Source of the DNA: Pieris napi
Lineage: Eukaryota > Arthropoda > Insecta > Lepidoptera > Pieridae
NCBI RefSeq assembly: GCF_905475465.1
Contig: NC_062236.1
Location: forward strand, 5,900,001 to 5,964,000
Length of the DNA stretch: 64,000 nucleotides
Direction: 5' to 3'
Shown: one piece after another, positions 23,804 through 34,878 of the stretch
How positions within the stretch are numbered: the first letter of the stretch is position 1
How the letters are laid out: the number at the start of each line of letters is the position of its first letter
Notes under the pieces: model-generated
Databases searched by the model: none
Told to the model about the DNA's origin: nothing
Seen by the model: the letters and a program-made list of their open reading frames with translations, nothing else
Position numbers and translations under genes: made by a program

Positions 23804-26800
23804 TCACATATGAACTATTCCATTTGGACTCTCTTCTTTTATCTCGGGTGGCGTGTAAGCAGGCGGTGGTAGACTGTTGTCGTGAATCTGCAAAGTATTG
23901 TTCGTTAAATTTAAATGGGGTTAAAATGTTTTTTTCATCCGTTTCCATGCAAACGAAAACCATAACCAGTTAAATGTGTTGGTTGAAGAGAAAGATTCTT
24001 TGAGATTCGTAGATGTCCAAAACATAAGCATTCGTACAGAAAAATGTTTATAATGTATAGTTTGGCTTAATTTTAAAGTAAACATATTTTTCTAAATCAA
24101 AACCAATTTGGCTCCAATTTTCAAAATGATAATTAGTTATAGCAATCGCGTCTTATCATAGCACGGTTTCACATTTGAGTTATAAAACGGTAATAATCAA
24201 TATTCCGTTTTTAAAATCACACTTTTTTGATTCATTATACTTTAGCTTATTTAATACTATCGTTATATACAAATATTTATTGATTAAAATACTCACAAAA
24301 CCAGAATTAAGATAATGAGGTGCCGGGCAAATTGACGACTCTGAAGGCGCTGTTCTGGTGTATCTGAAATACGATACTTTAAAATTAATATTAACATCCC
24401 AATTAATTATTATAATTGAAATAACGTACAAGAGCCTGTCACTAATTGTCGGAAACATAACATTGCTTGATAAAAATAATCAGGAGCTCTTTAACTTGCC
24501 TTACGTCCAGTATTGGTTAGGTAATAAACTAATAAATATAGCCCTCATTTACTATGATTGGATTTTAATAGATTAGAACGCCATCTCTTGGTAGTAATCA
24601 GAACTGATATTTAGATTTTTCTACTGTTCTTTTGATGTTTGTCTATTTTTGTAACACTATATTTAAAATGAGGTGCGCTAGTGCGCATCTATAAATAGTT
24701 TCTTGTTTAATCACTAGAATTTTGAGAAGCTTACCTTGGGGGTGCATCACGTAATCGTTCATCGACGTAAATTTGTAAGCTTCCGACGGATAGCCTTCCT
24801 CCATCCGTTGACCCATTTACACTTCTTCCAACAGGTCTGAAATAGGTCATTGATTTTTGTTTTCAAAGGCATAGTATTCTTTTAATCCTCAATGGTTTAA
24901 ATGATATTCATCTACACTAGTATAAAGGGGAATGATTTAATTGTTTGTTATTTTTTAGGCATTGAATAAGCTCCAAAAATATTGGACCGATTTAAAAAAT
25001 TCTTTCACCACTACATCGCACATTATCACAGATGAACATCGGTTTTAAAATATATATTATACAACGAATGTCCGAAGTTCATATCGTACGAAGCTTTATA
25101 TTTTTCAAAGACAATAGGAATGATCATTCATGCCTACACTACTAATAAACCAATACCAATATTTTGTAATAGTGTGGCTACAATGACAACATAAAAGTAC
25201 TCTTTTAAGATTGGGGTCAATGTTGAATGAGGGAGGCACTGGCATTTCCATTATTTGCGAATTAAATCCATTTTACAAAATTGCTGATATATAGTGGTTG
25301 ACTCTCATCTTGAGCAGTTGCGTATCCGACAGTGGCTGAGCGATCAGTAAAGATTTAAAAAATCTATCTATTAATACAATGTTTTGAAACTGGCTTAAAG
25401 AAATAACGTAGCTTATTTCACCAAGTAGAATGTATGTACCTATTAGGGGGCGTCCATAAATTACGTGAGGTGTTTTTTAAAATTTTCTGAGCCTCCCTCC
25501 CCCCTTGGTGAGATGTCGTGAGATTTTATTCAACCCCCTCCCCCTTCCCCTAATCTCACGTGAGATTTTTCAAAATGTGGGTTTCTTACGTAAACGCGTC
25601 GGATTGTTATTATAAAAAGAAAAAAAAATTGCTTCGTGCTTTTATTTACGACTAGTTAAGACTAGTAATCAATATGACATGGAACCAACATGTCCATATG
25701 ATTTTCAGTAAAAACATCTGCTCCTTCAACTTCGTTCTGATCTAGCCACTCTAAACCATTGGCACTTGCACACAGTAACTCATTAGCTCGTCTTGTGACA
25801 ATCCGTGAAGGTCGCACTTTGCGGAACATACACGCTTGCTTAGCTGGTGCAATGTGGGCTGATCGCCTGTGCTCTGCAGCTAGATGCAAAGTAAATACCG
25901 CATGTACTGCAGCATCTTTTCTCTAAATCATCACGTATACTTGGTCAATAGAGATCATAAGGCGTGCTGATGAAGGCATTCAGCGGTTGAATCGGTAGGC
26001 AGTGGCGTATTAGAAATGGAACAAATGACTTTCCGTCATGCTCTTTAAAGTCCAGATTTTTTTTTTTAAAGAAACCGTCATTTATTCAAAAGTTATTGCG
26101 GTTTGAAAATTCACAAAATAGTGCATAAAGAGATATCTCTTTGAGCTCGGAGAACTCAAAATAAAGGCCGATTTACATTATCTTAGTGTTTAGTAGAGTG
26201 CTTTAGTACTTTAGTTGAAACATGTAAACGCTACTTGCTTTAGTACGGTTCTACTTGACTTTGAAGTTTAATCAAAATAGAATCGCTTTTTATTTTTGTT
26301 TCAAGTGATACCTCTCCCGCGCCCGCGCAACCCCCGAGATCTTCCCTCGTTGTGTGTAAACATGTAATTTAGTAAAATCTTTGGAGAGTGCACAAGTGCC
26401 GTGAAACGCGTGCGTGTTTTTTGATTTTTAAAGATGGCTAAATGGTCGGAAGATACAACCATCAAATTTTTGTCTCAATATGTTGTTCACGAATGTTTGT
26501 GGAACGTTAAAAACAATTTATACTAAAACAAACAGGCTAGGCATTCGGCATACACTGCCTTAAAAGAAGTTTATTTATTTCGAATAAAATCTCGTCTTCT
26601 ATTTGTTCCATAACTACAGTTAGTATTTTGCGTAGAATGGAGCGTATTTGCCGACGTCGTTGCGCGTTCATTGTGGCGCTGTAATGATACTCTACTGGAA
26701 GAAATGTAAACGTTCACTCGCAACGCACTAGAGCACTAAAGAACTTGCCTTTCAACTTGTACTAAAATACTCTCCTAAACACTAAGATAATGTAAATCGG

Positions 26801-29800
26801 CCCTAACGCAGAATTCGTACTTTTGAGTTCAAAGAGCTCAAAAACAAAATAAGTGAAATGTTGAGCGTTTAGGTATGGAGTTAGCGGGAAGTTGCAGAGA
26901 TGGCCTTTAGGGTCAACCGTTTTCCTAAAAAAATTTTCAATCAGAAAAAAATTGCGTGATATTTGCCGAGACCCCCCCTCTCTCCAATGTGAGATTAAGT
27001 GAGATTTGGCTTGACCCCCTCCCCCCCTTAAACACCTCACGTAATTTATGGACGCCCCCTTAGCTAGCGACTCCCGATGTAAAAGGCTAAGTTATGGTCA
27101 TAATTGTCAAGAATGCATGAAATATGAATCTCACCTGATCGTAGTAGCTGCACAAAGTTTATAAAGGAGCACGAAGGTGGCAATTATTCCCAACACCAGC
27201 GCACTAGCCATCACAATCTGAGTACCAGATACAAGGACTATATGATCCACTGGTTCTCTGAAAAACATATAACTCAGGAAAACATATCTTTTAAGCTCCT
27301 ACTTGTAAAATTAAGTATTATGGTGTATATCATAATAATTTTATGATCTCATTATCATAAACATTTAAATCCGTTAAGAAGTGTAAGCAGTGTTGGCCTA
27401 GTGACTTTAGCGTGCGACTCTCATGCCTGAGGTCGTAGGTTCGTCCCCTGCCGTACACCAATCGGCTCTCGGTCTATGTGAGTACCTAACACTCGCTCGT
27501 ATGGAGTATCCTGAGCGTGAGGCAATAGGCATGTCTAGAAAATCGATGACGGGTGTCAGATAGAGGGCAGATCACCTACTTGCCTCTGAAATAAAAAAGA
27601 TCAAAGAAACGGACGCTATCTGAGGCTCGTTAGGGTTGTAGTGCCACTGGATTATTATTATCTGGTAAGAAGTATGTGAAGTAATGAAAGAAAAAATGTT
27701 TTATTAGATCTTTTGCTTACAAGCGATAACATGCTAGAATTGCAACATGCGTATTACCAAAAAATTCAGTAATTGCGTTTTACAACGCTTTACAATATTT
27801 GGTATATTCGAATACTAGATATAAATGGCCTAGGAAGATAATGCGAGCCTTGAACATAATGAATAAAAAGATAAGGTATAATAGTAAGATTAATTTGACT
27901 AGACTTATGCGCAATAAAAATTAACGGAAGTACACATAATTTAGGAAGTAAAACACTAAAAATATCAAACAACCTATCTTTGTATCTTTTGACATTGCTA
28001 TATATATCATTTGAACACATTGGCCTTCCTACTTTTCCTTTTATAGGTTTATATGAGTTAGCATGAACAGTTATGAACAAGATACCTGCACACCCAGTTT
28101 CCGTTTGACCCGTAACATGATTGGCAGACTCCATGCCAACAATGCAGAGTAATATTATCACCGCAGCACGGTCCATAGCAGGCCTCTCCTAATCCTGAAA
28201 CACAATCATTTTCCTTTCAATCTACTCTTGTTATTCTCTTTTTTATAGAACAGGGCAGGAGGCTCACCTGATGGTAAGTGATACCGCCTCCCATGGACTC
28301 TCTCAATGCCAGAGGCCTTGCGAGTGCGTTTCAGGCACTTTAGTAATTGATACGCTCTTTTATTGACGGACCCTAAGTTGCATTTGTTTAGAAATACTAC
28401 AGCTGGTTCCACATAGTGCTGGTGCGCGGCAAAAACTACCTTAAATAATGCTCAGATTTGGAACGATGGACGTCGAGGTGATACGGGTAGAAGTATCGTA
28501 TTCTGCCTCGACGTCCGATGATGAAACAGAGTTACAGGTTATTATTAATCCGAACATGGCACTCCATCGTAAATGCGGTAGAACATGCAGAGAGACCCTA
28601 CATCTCTACGCAACGCCAAGGGATCAAGCCGCTCGGAAAGAGATTGGTCGTCGACGATTCGAACCACTCTTCGTTGAATACGCTCAAGTGTAAGGAGCTG
28701 GGAAGCTCCCGCCCAGATGTGAAAACAGTACTCCGTTGGGCCGAATTTGCGCTTTATACAGTTGCAAGAGATGGCCTAGGGTGAAGTACCGTCTTGCCTT
28801 GCTAAGCACATCCATTAAAGAAAATTTAGCTTTTCCATCCAAATGACTGTGAAACGTTCGTTCGATATATAAATTCCCAGTATTCCGATGCTGGCTGTGG
28901 TTTTAAGCAGTGTTCGAAATAGCGACAAAGGGTGTTTTTTTAGCGTAAACCTCTGCCCGCTACATCGTCTCATACCATCAGCATGCTAAAGAGAAGAGCA
29001 CCTGTACGTACTAAACCCACTAGAATGATTTAATAGCATGTCAATACATTATGTAAAGGACTTAGTGGCCGAAGAATCTGAGTATCATTTGTGTGTCGTC
29101 TCTTACATTGATATTGTTCACTTCCGTGAATATGTAAATACAGTGAAGGAGTCATAACAATTGATGCATAATTAGGAGTTATTGATAATATAATGCATTA
29201 AAGTTTAATGAGCGATTAGCGAATAGGTAAAGGAAGCATATAGATTGTTTTAAATCATTAAATAGAATAGGCGCTGTTTTCACGAACAAGCCAAATAATG
29301 TTTTACAAAGTATGATTTTATTTACTTGTAAACAATATGCTATTTTATTCTCATTTTAGGATCGTATATGTGTGTTATCAAAACGTACTTTAATAAAACT
29401 TATCTATCGGATATAAAGTATTTCCATAGGTATCACGATATTTCGTGCTAACACTGCTGTCGGTCGCTGGCAGTCTGATTAAAATCACTCGTAAAGTCCA
29501 GCCCTGCGATTCTGTAACTCACTTCACGAACTCACACAGCGGTTTTCGCATCGGCGGTCTCTCTCAAATCAGTCGTGAAGCAGTCATTTTATGATTTGGC
29601 ATTCTGAAAAACCATAAAGTACAAGCTCCCACCTTTTCAGAATGCCAAATCATAAAATAACTGCTTCACGACTGATTTGAGAGAGACCGCCGATGCGAAA
29701 ACCGCTGTGTGAGTTGTGAAGTGAGTTACAGAATCGCAGGGCAGTTATTTGAATAACGTAATTCGAAATACACTGAAATCGTATTTCTATGAACAAGATT

Positions 29801-31544
29801 TCTTTTAGCGTACCTACTTGTGTAAAGCTAAAATTAAGTTAATAATATATATTTACCTGGACATTTTACACATTGTGTCTGGTAATAGTTCGGGGCATAT
29901 CCATTTGCACAATAACATTGTCCTTTTATACATTTATAAGCCGACCCTTCACAAAATGTTGGGCATTCACCTGAAATTTAAAAAAATATATTAATGTGAT
30001 AAACCCCACATTTTTGAGTAATAATGATATACTGATAGGATACTACGACAATCCTAGTAGCCTAATAACAGCGCAATTTGCTAAGTTCGTAATATCGGTG
30101 TTGGAGTTATGTTTATAGAAAGATTACATTTGAATACATTTATTTCAACATGCAGCGAATCAGTTCTAAGAGAAGAAAGACGATTAATGCAAATGCTGAG
30201 ATTCGACACTGAAAAAGAACTCGCTGGAATTCAAGCGTAAGCAACCTCTGAACAAAGTTTAACTGCATTCTATAACTTTCATCTGAATCGTTTAGTAGTT
30301 GTTCAGCTATTGTGTCATACATCTTTAAGCTTGAAACATATAGCTTTAGGGTTAAAGTTGCAAGTTTAACCATTTGGCTATCACTGCCCTAAGTCAAAAC
30401 GATTATTTAAAATTATCATTCTCTTTGTTCTGAAATTATTTTTGTTCCCAAAACACATCAATATTTTATACATTATGTATAAAACATTTTTTTTATGAAA
30501 AACGTAACAAAGGCAATTAATCTACAAATATTTTACTTAAATATAAATTGATAAGGAATATAAATGAAGGGCACATAATTAGTTAGAAGCACAGCATACA
30601 AAGCTACAGGTGTCTCAAAGATTGATGGCACGGTGTATGATTATTAGATAGAGAAGAAAAGATAGACAAAATAAAGAATACAGCTTTAAGAAAATCAACT
30701 AAGATAACAGATTTTACAATAAAAATAAATAAGCTAAAGTAGAAATGGGCGGGGCAAGAGTACAGCAATCCAAAAAGAGGAAGACAACTTAAAAGGTGGA
30801 TAGACCAAATTAAAGAATCAGCAGGTGCAGATAGGAATGGCGGGATTTGGAGGATTCCTTTGCCAAAAAGGGGCACACAGATACTTAAAAGAGGACTAAA
30901 ATAGAAACGTGTTTAATTGTAAAAGTATCTGAATTAAAAGACTGTCATGTGGAAATCTCCAAGAACAGGAAATTTAAAAAATCGGTCCTGTATAGAAGAC
31001 TAACGACTACTTGCTTTCTAAAGAACAACTTATAACATATGTTTATTAAGCATATCATAAAGCGATATAAAGAAATGAACAACAATCTTACTCCACATTG
31101 TCATACAGAGTCTCACTTTTCAAAACAAGAAACTATTTTAACTAGTACATGAAATTCATGCGCGTGAGTTTAGAACCTTTGTATTTTTTAAATGCTACAA
31201 ACGTAAGATATAATATTGAGATATGTTTGTGTATGAAGTCCGCTAATTAAATATTTACCTATCATTAGTAAAAGCATATTTATGCTTGGACCTCGGTTTG
31301 GTTCTGTTTATAGATCAGGGCAATTATTTATCGCTATTTATGTACTATTAATAAATTATAAATAAACAACGAATGTTCCACGTTTTCATATCACAAAATT
31401 AACATCTACACAATTTAAAGGTATATACAAAATCGACAGTTAAAATATAAAAGCGAATATATGTACAATACCTTGACTTTTTATAGTTTCACCTGGTAGT
31501 GCACTGGTTATAGTGATGCATGTACAAAATAACAACACTAACAT
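23804..31544 (-). CDS. Small cysteine-rich type I membrane protein with PPPAY tail
   Basis: Seven exons with GT-AG borders and consistent phases: 31544-31472, 29970-29857, 28194-28086, 27257-27135, 24836-24735, 24363-24297 and 23887-23804. They give 223 residues. Residues 1-17 are a signal peptide (MLVLLFCTCITITSA). The ectodomain, about 18-112, has 14 cysteines: an EB/EGF-like CxxxC...CxxxxCxC run, then CYGPCCGD with an N-glycosylation site (NIT, 76-78). A membrane helix spans about 113-131. The tail of about 90 residues ends with PPPAYTPPE (203-211). PPxY is the ligand of WW domains, such as those of Nedd4-type ubiquitin ligases. The overall plan recalls Shisa or WBP1/VOPP1 proteins (cysteine-rich outside, PY motif inside), but sequence alone does not let me assign it. 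I infer a trafficking adaptor or receptor regulator. No single exon is long, so simple ORF scans miss the gene. Confidence 0.82.
25662..25889 (-). pseudogene. Unknown ORF remnant inside the TIR element
   Basis: A 75-codon frame with residues such as HLAAEHRRSAHIAPAKQACM and a C-terminus NHMDMLVPCHIDY. The frame stays open for some codons further upstream, so it may be the C-terminal exon of a transposon-encoded protein. I do not recognise a domain. Confidence 0.25.
26434..26526 (+). pseudogene. MADF-domain protein N-terminus, truncated
   Basis: Thirty codons beginning MAKWSEDTTIKFL and containing HECLWNVKNNLY, the MADF signature (W, then Y...E.LWN....Y). A stop follows at once where the family would continue for about 60 more residues. 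MADF proteins are the DNA-binding partners of Harbinger transposases. It is a remnant only. Confidence 0.65.
26537..26671 (-). pseudogene. Probable Harbinger transposase N-terminal remnant
   Basis: A 44-residue frame starting MNAQRRRQIRSILRKI and rich in Arg, Glu and Ile. Its position (opposite strand to the MADF fragment and inside the same inverted repeats) fits the start of the second Harbinger gene. No catalytic DDE residue is present. The assignment is from position more than sequence. Confidence 0.35.
27386..27660 (+). repeat. Full-length tRNA-derived SINE
   Basis: The head reads AGTGTTGGCCTAGTGACTTT with a B box GTAGGTTCGTCCCC. The body has a GTGAGTACCTAACACTCGCT block. The tail, CTGAGGCTCGTTAGGGTTGT then AGTGCCACTGGATTATT, ends in short ATT repeats. 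The same head and tail occur in reverse at 56,792-57,063, and the tail alone at 58,983 and 59,202. It lies in intron 3 of the membrane protein gene. Confidence 0.75.
28225..28800 (-). repeat. Interspersed repeat beside exon 3 of the membrane protein gene
   Basis: From 28,240 rightwards the sequence contains GGAGGCTCACCTGATGGTAA, then CCGCCTCCCATGGACTCTCT and GGAACGATGGACGTCGAGGT. From memory these phrases recur in lepidopteran genomes as part of a LINE or SINE-like repeat, but I cannot confirm the family here. The short frames in it (28,448-28,784) are not supported as genes. The repeat starts about 30 bases upstream of exon 3 (28,194). Confidence 0.45.
29501..29742. mobile_element. Near-perfect foldback MITE
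   Basis: Arms of about 105 bases (from GCCCTGCGATTCTGTAACTC at 29501, and the complement ending CGCAGGGC at 29742) face each other across a spacer of about 30 bases. They share inner blocks such as TGATTTGAGAGAGACCGCCG. There is no coding. A related but incomplete copy is at 59,512-59,618. The high identity of the arms suggests recent origin or ongoing arm conversion. It lies in intron 2 of the membrane protein gene. Confidence 0.8.
30600..30905 (+). pseudogene. RTE-like LINE reverse transcriptase C-terminal relic
   Basis: Forward frames with stops give KLQVSQRLMARCMI at the start, then KWAGQEYSNPKRGRQLKRWI, and later GIWRIPLPKRGTQIL. These follow the order of the LINE C-terminal blocks: 'LRVTQRAMERSMLGI', 'KWRWAGHVAR', 'GRP..RW.DDI', then 'W...AQDR..WR'. 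Many substitutions and stops show that it is dead. It lies in intron 1 of the membrane protein gene. Confidence 0.7.
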
Positions 31545-32174
31545 TATGTTACATACTCTGGGTATAAATAATGAAATTTTATAAAGAACACAGAACGTTA
31601 CAGTTTTAATGCGCTAAAATATACTGATAGTGTTATCAAAGATGGGCTGAGTCGCGATAGTTTATCGTTTTCGCGTCACATAATGTAAGCAAATATCATT
31701 TAAGTTGTACGGAAAGGTTGTATTATAACCTTGACGGTAGAAAGAATTGTCGACAAATGTTATTAGCAAACATTCATATAAAATAAATGTAGATTTTTCC
31801 GACGTCACAAGGAATTTCGAATACGTGATTCGACCTCAAAAACTAGTGATCTAAAAATGAAATTCTCATTTATATACCCAGAACGGAACGGAGATATATT
31901 TCGGATATTTTCTATCCGTATCGCTTTAAAAGTGGAAAATCTTAAACGCGTTTTGAAAGTATTTCGTTTTATTTATTTATATTAAGGTTAATCAATCATG
32001 TTTAGATTGTATGATATGGTAATATAAATGATGATAAGGAGATAAGGTGAAGTCATACCAATATACTATAAATAGGCGTTTACAAAAAGCAAATATTCGA
32101 CAAGCAGGCGGTACATAATTTATTTATTAATATCACATCACGACACGTTTCATAATAAGTAATTGTTGAAAATA
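31545..32174. other. Upstream region of the membrane protein gene
   Basis: The 5' flank of the minus-strand gene. I see no coding, and no promoter element can be assigned. Confidence 0.4.
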
Positions 32175-33060
32175 TTAGGTCCTTACATATGAAATTAGCG
32201 TAGGTACTGACGCCACTTTGACCTCAAATATATCCTCTTTGGTTAGGAATTCCAAATTCAATTTTGTACAGCTATGCACGTGCATTTGTTTTTCGAAAAC
32301 CATTCTTAATTACATTTTCCCGTTTTATTTTTTTTCCTTTCGTCACTATTTATAAAATGGAAAACATGAAATATCGCGTTATTTACGAGTTCCACCGTGG
32401 CACCTGTGCTATAGAAACAGCTCGAAGGGTTAATTACATGTATGGTGGCGGTGTCGCAAAAGAAAACACAGTGCGTTATTGGTTCCAACGTTTTCGTTCT
32501 GGAAATTTCGACCTGCAGAACAAGCCCCGTGGACGGTTGGAGACGAAAGTACATAACGAAGAATTGAAGGCTATTGTGGAAGCGGATCCATCGCAAACTA
32601 CGTCTGAGTAAGCTGCAGGCTGCGGTGTTAGTGACAAAACTATATTAATTCACTTGAATCAAATTGGGAAGGTGAAAAGGCTTAAAAGGTCAAATCAACA
32701 AACGCGCGACAACTGCTACGTTACATTACTCAACCGGTACAATAATGAAGGGATTATTGTACCGGATCATTACCTGAGATAAAAGGATCCTGTACGATAT
32801 TCGGAATCGCTCATCGCAATGGCTGTACCCAGCCGAATCAGCCAAATCGTGCCCCAAGCGAAAATGGACTTCTTAGCCAGTCTTTCTCTTCGTTCGGAAG
32901 CTAATATATGAGAGCCGTGATCTGGATCAGCAAGAAACTGTCTGGAGTTCACTAGCGCTCTTTTCTTTTCTTGCTGATCATTCTTGTTTCCACCGGTTTC
33001 TGCACAGCAACTCTCTTGTTTCATCTCCTGTCTACAGAGTACAGTTTTTAGCCAGTACAT
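32175..33060 (+). pseudogene. Cecropia-type mariner, broken transposase
   Basis: The 5' terminal repeat TTAGGTCCTTACATATGAAA begins at 32,175. The transposase starts at 32,357 (MENMKYRVIYEFHRGT), with the helix-turn-helix region and the WFQRFRSGNFDLQNKPRGR block intact. A stop interrupts at about 32,609 (QTTSE, stop). The reading continues through VSDKTILIHLNQIGK, a shifted DKRILYDIRNRSSQW block near 32,780, and SAKSCPKRKW. After that the similarity fades, and no 3' terminal repeat was found. Family members are about 345 residues, so this copy is frameshifted, interrupted and 3'-truncated. Confidence 0.85.
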
Positions 33061-33299
33061 AGCCAGTAAATTAAAACAAGTCTTGTTAGTTATATATAAT
33101 GTAGTTTAACAATATTAATATATATATATAACAATAGTAATTATATATATATAATTATATAATACGTAATAAATAAATATTTGTATTAAAGAATTTAACA
33201 CGTTATTGTAATATTTTAAATAAATACTAGGAGTCACGTATAGTTCAGCTGTTGCTATGCCTCATACCGACATTATACATTATTATTATTAATAACTTA

Positions 33300-33450
33300 A
33301 GATGTGGAGCATTGTGTAAAGGTTGCAGCTCCTAACAAACATTGTGTAAAACAAAAAACTTGGCGATTAAAAGAAGTGGCGGAGAGTTTATTGCCAGTTC
33401 TTCTATTCCGTTCCGTACGCCCTTGTATGAGAACTGGCAGTAAATGTAAA
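33300..33450 (+). repeat. Second copy of the 'AACTGGCAAGAAACT' repeat
   Basis: It has GGCGATTAAAAGAAGTGGCG followed by GAGAGTTTATTGCCAGTTCT, the reverse complement of the copy at 16,330-16,440, plus extra sequence with CATTGTGTAAA repeats. It is not a gene, although a 76-codon frame crosses it. AT microsatellite sequence lies just to the left (about 33,115-33,180). Confidence 0.55.
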
Positions 33451-33880
33451 ATTAGAAGCATTTCATATATATTTATTTTTTTACGTTTATACGTAACACA
33501 ATGTACACTACTATTGTGTTACCTATATGAATAAATGATTTTTGAAAATTTGAATTACCGATTACATTAAGACAATTTTATAGGTAACGAAAATCACTTA
33601 GGACAAATAGATTCTCCTATCCTTATCAAACATCTATTTTGGTAAAATTGATTTTATCAGAACAGGTTACACTTGAAATATCGTGTCAACGTACTTCAAC
33701 GATTTAATCTAGTACATATCAATCTAACATTATCAACGCGACTCCACATAAAAACACAATTGATTTTATAAAATTTAACAAGAATTTCGAATTTAATATA
33801 TAAAATATAATAGAGAGAAGTGGAATAATTTACTACAAAATTTGTAATTTACATGCACCTACAATATTCGTTTTGTGTTA

Positions 33881-34462
33881 TCGCAGCCAATTAGCTTAAT
33901 TAGCTGTTCAATTAACAGCCTAGCCTTTAAACTAAACGGCGCCGTTTAACTAAAGGCCTGAAAGATATTCAGCCATAGCGTTCGTTACAACATTTAATAA
34001 ACTGGCTGGCTAATGTAAGCTCTATGACTCTCGTACTTAGGCCATTCGTACGTATTCGTACGAGAGTCATTAATTGGCAGAAATAAAAAGATAAACATAT
34101 GACATAAAAAATATTTCTTTTAAAATTAAATTGCTTAAGTCAAATTCACATTATTATTGTCACTACACTCTTCCATTGTACTGTACTGTTTTTCATGAAA
34201 ATTTGGAAAATACCATCAAAGTTGTGATTTACCGACGCCATATTGACAGTTTGAAGAGTTTCGTTTCGAGTTTGAGAGTGGCAGAAAGTAGAATTAAATT
34301 TAAATTAACAGTCAACAAGTTAGGCAAGTAATGAAACGTCAATGATCCATGTCATTTTCATAGCTGTTCAATCAACTGGCTGAACATCTTTCAGGCCGCA
34401 AGTTAAACGGCGCCGTTTAGTTAAACGGCTAGGCTGTTAATTGAACGGCTAATTGGCTGCGA
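33881..34462. mobile_element. Long-TIR MITE
   Basis: The ends are TCGCAGCCAATTAGC (33881) and GCTAATTGGCTGCGA (34448-34462). The inverted arms run about 100 bases and share AACGGCGCCGTTTA, AGGCCTGAAAGAT and GAAAGATGTTCAGCC-type blocks with some scrambling. A further palindrome around 34,027-34,070 (GACTCTCGTAC...GTACGAGAGTC) sits inside. The 66-codon frame at 34,131 lies within the element and has no family match. I could not fix a target duplication, so the superfamily is left open. Confidence 0.7.
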
Positions 34463-34878
34463 CAGTACAACTGCGATGACGTTAATCCTGAAACGCGCTA
34501 ACAAAGCTATTCCAGCCGTTAAGGATATACAACTTCTCGGCTTCTTCTGGCCAGTCAGTGGTTAGTTTTTTCGACGATCCTCCCTTTAGAAGCACATTCC
34601 TTCACACACGGCAGGAAATATTTCAAACTTAATCACCTAATAACCTTTATTTTAGCCTCATATATCTGGATTTGCTTTATTGATACTTCGTTATAGGCAA
34701 GTTCTTCTTGGCGTGAAACAACGATTTTGGGTGTAAGTAATATATTTTGAATGAAGTTTTCTTCACCGTACGAGTTAGTATTGCAAACACCATAAAATGT
34801 ATTGACCTGCTGGTGTCCGAACAATTGTCCTCAGGATTTAAAATCACTACGCTACTCCTGTTCGTCAGTTTATAAATA

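Larger units (their letters stand above)
26165..26803. mobile_element. Nested Harbinger-type element, internally deleted
   Basis: The inverted ends are GGCCGATTTACATTATCTTA (from 26166) and the matching complement ending near 26803. TAA flanks both sides (26162-26164 and 26804-26806), again a TWA duplication. Inside are the 5' parts of two genes: a plus-strand MADF-domain start at 26,434 and a minus-strand basic ORF starting at 26,671. PIF/Harbinger transposons encode a transposase and a separate Myb/MADF DNA-binding protein, so this looks like an autonomous element that has lost the middle of both genes. Confidence 0.72.
25443..27062. mobile_element. PIF/Harbinger-like DNA transposon with nested insertion
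   Basis: Terminal inverted repeats of about 30 bases start GGGGGCGTCCATAAATTACG (25446) and end with the exact complement at 27059. They are flanked by TTA on both sides (25443-25445 and 27060-27062). A 3-base TWA target duplication is the PIF/Harbinger signature. The interior lacks an intact transposase. It carries a minus-strand open frame of unknown function (25,662-25,889) and a second TIR element at 26,165-26,803. It lies in the fourth intron of the cysteine-rich membrane protein gene. Confidence 0.7.

Noticed and set aside
27790..28176. 128-codon ORF with a signal-peptide-like start
   Set aside because: Its 5' part overlaps exon 3 of the membrane protein gene in another frame. The spliced frame is rich in cysteines, with fitting splice sites and phases, while this ORF has no family resemblance after the start.
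28448..28784. Two overlapping plus-strand ORFs of 81 and 88 codons
   Set aside because: They lie in an interspersed repeat, with no splice context or domain.
32306..32596. 96-codon minus-strand ORF
   Set aside because: It is the antisense shadow of the mariner transposase start.
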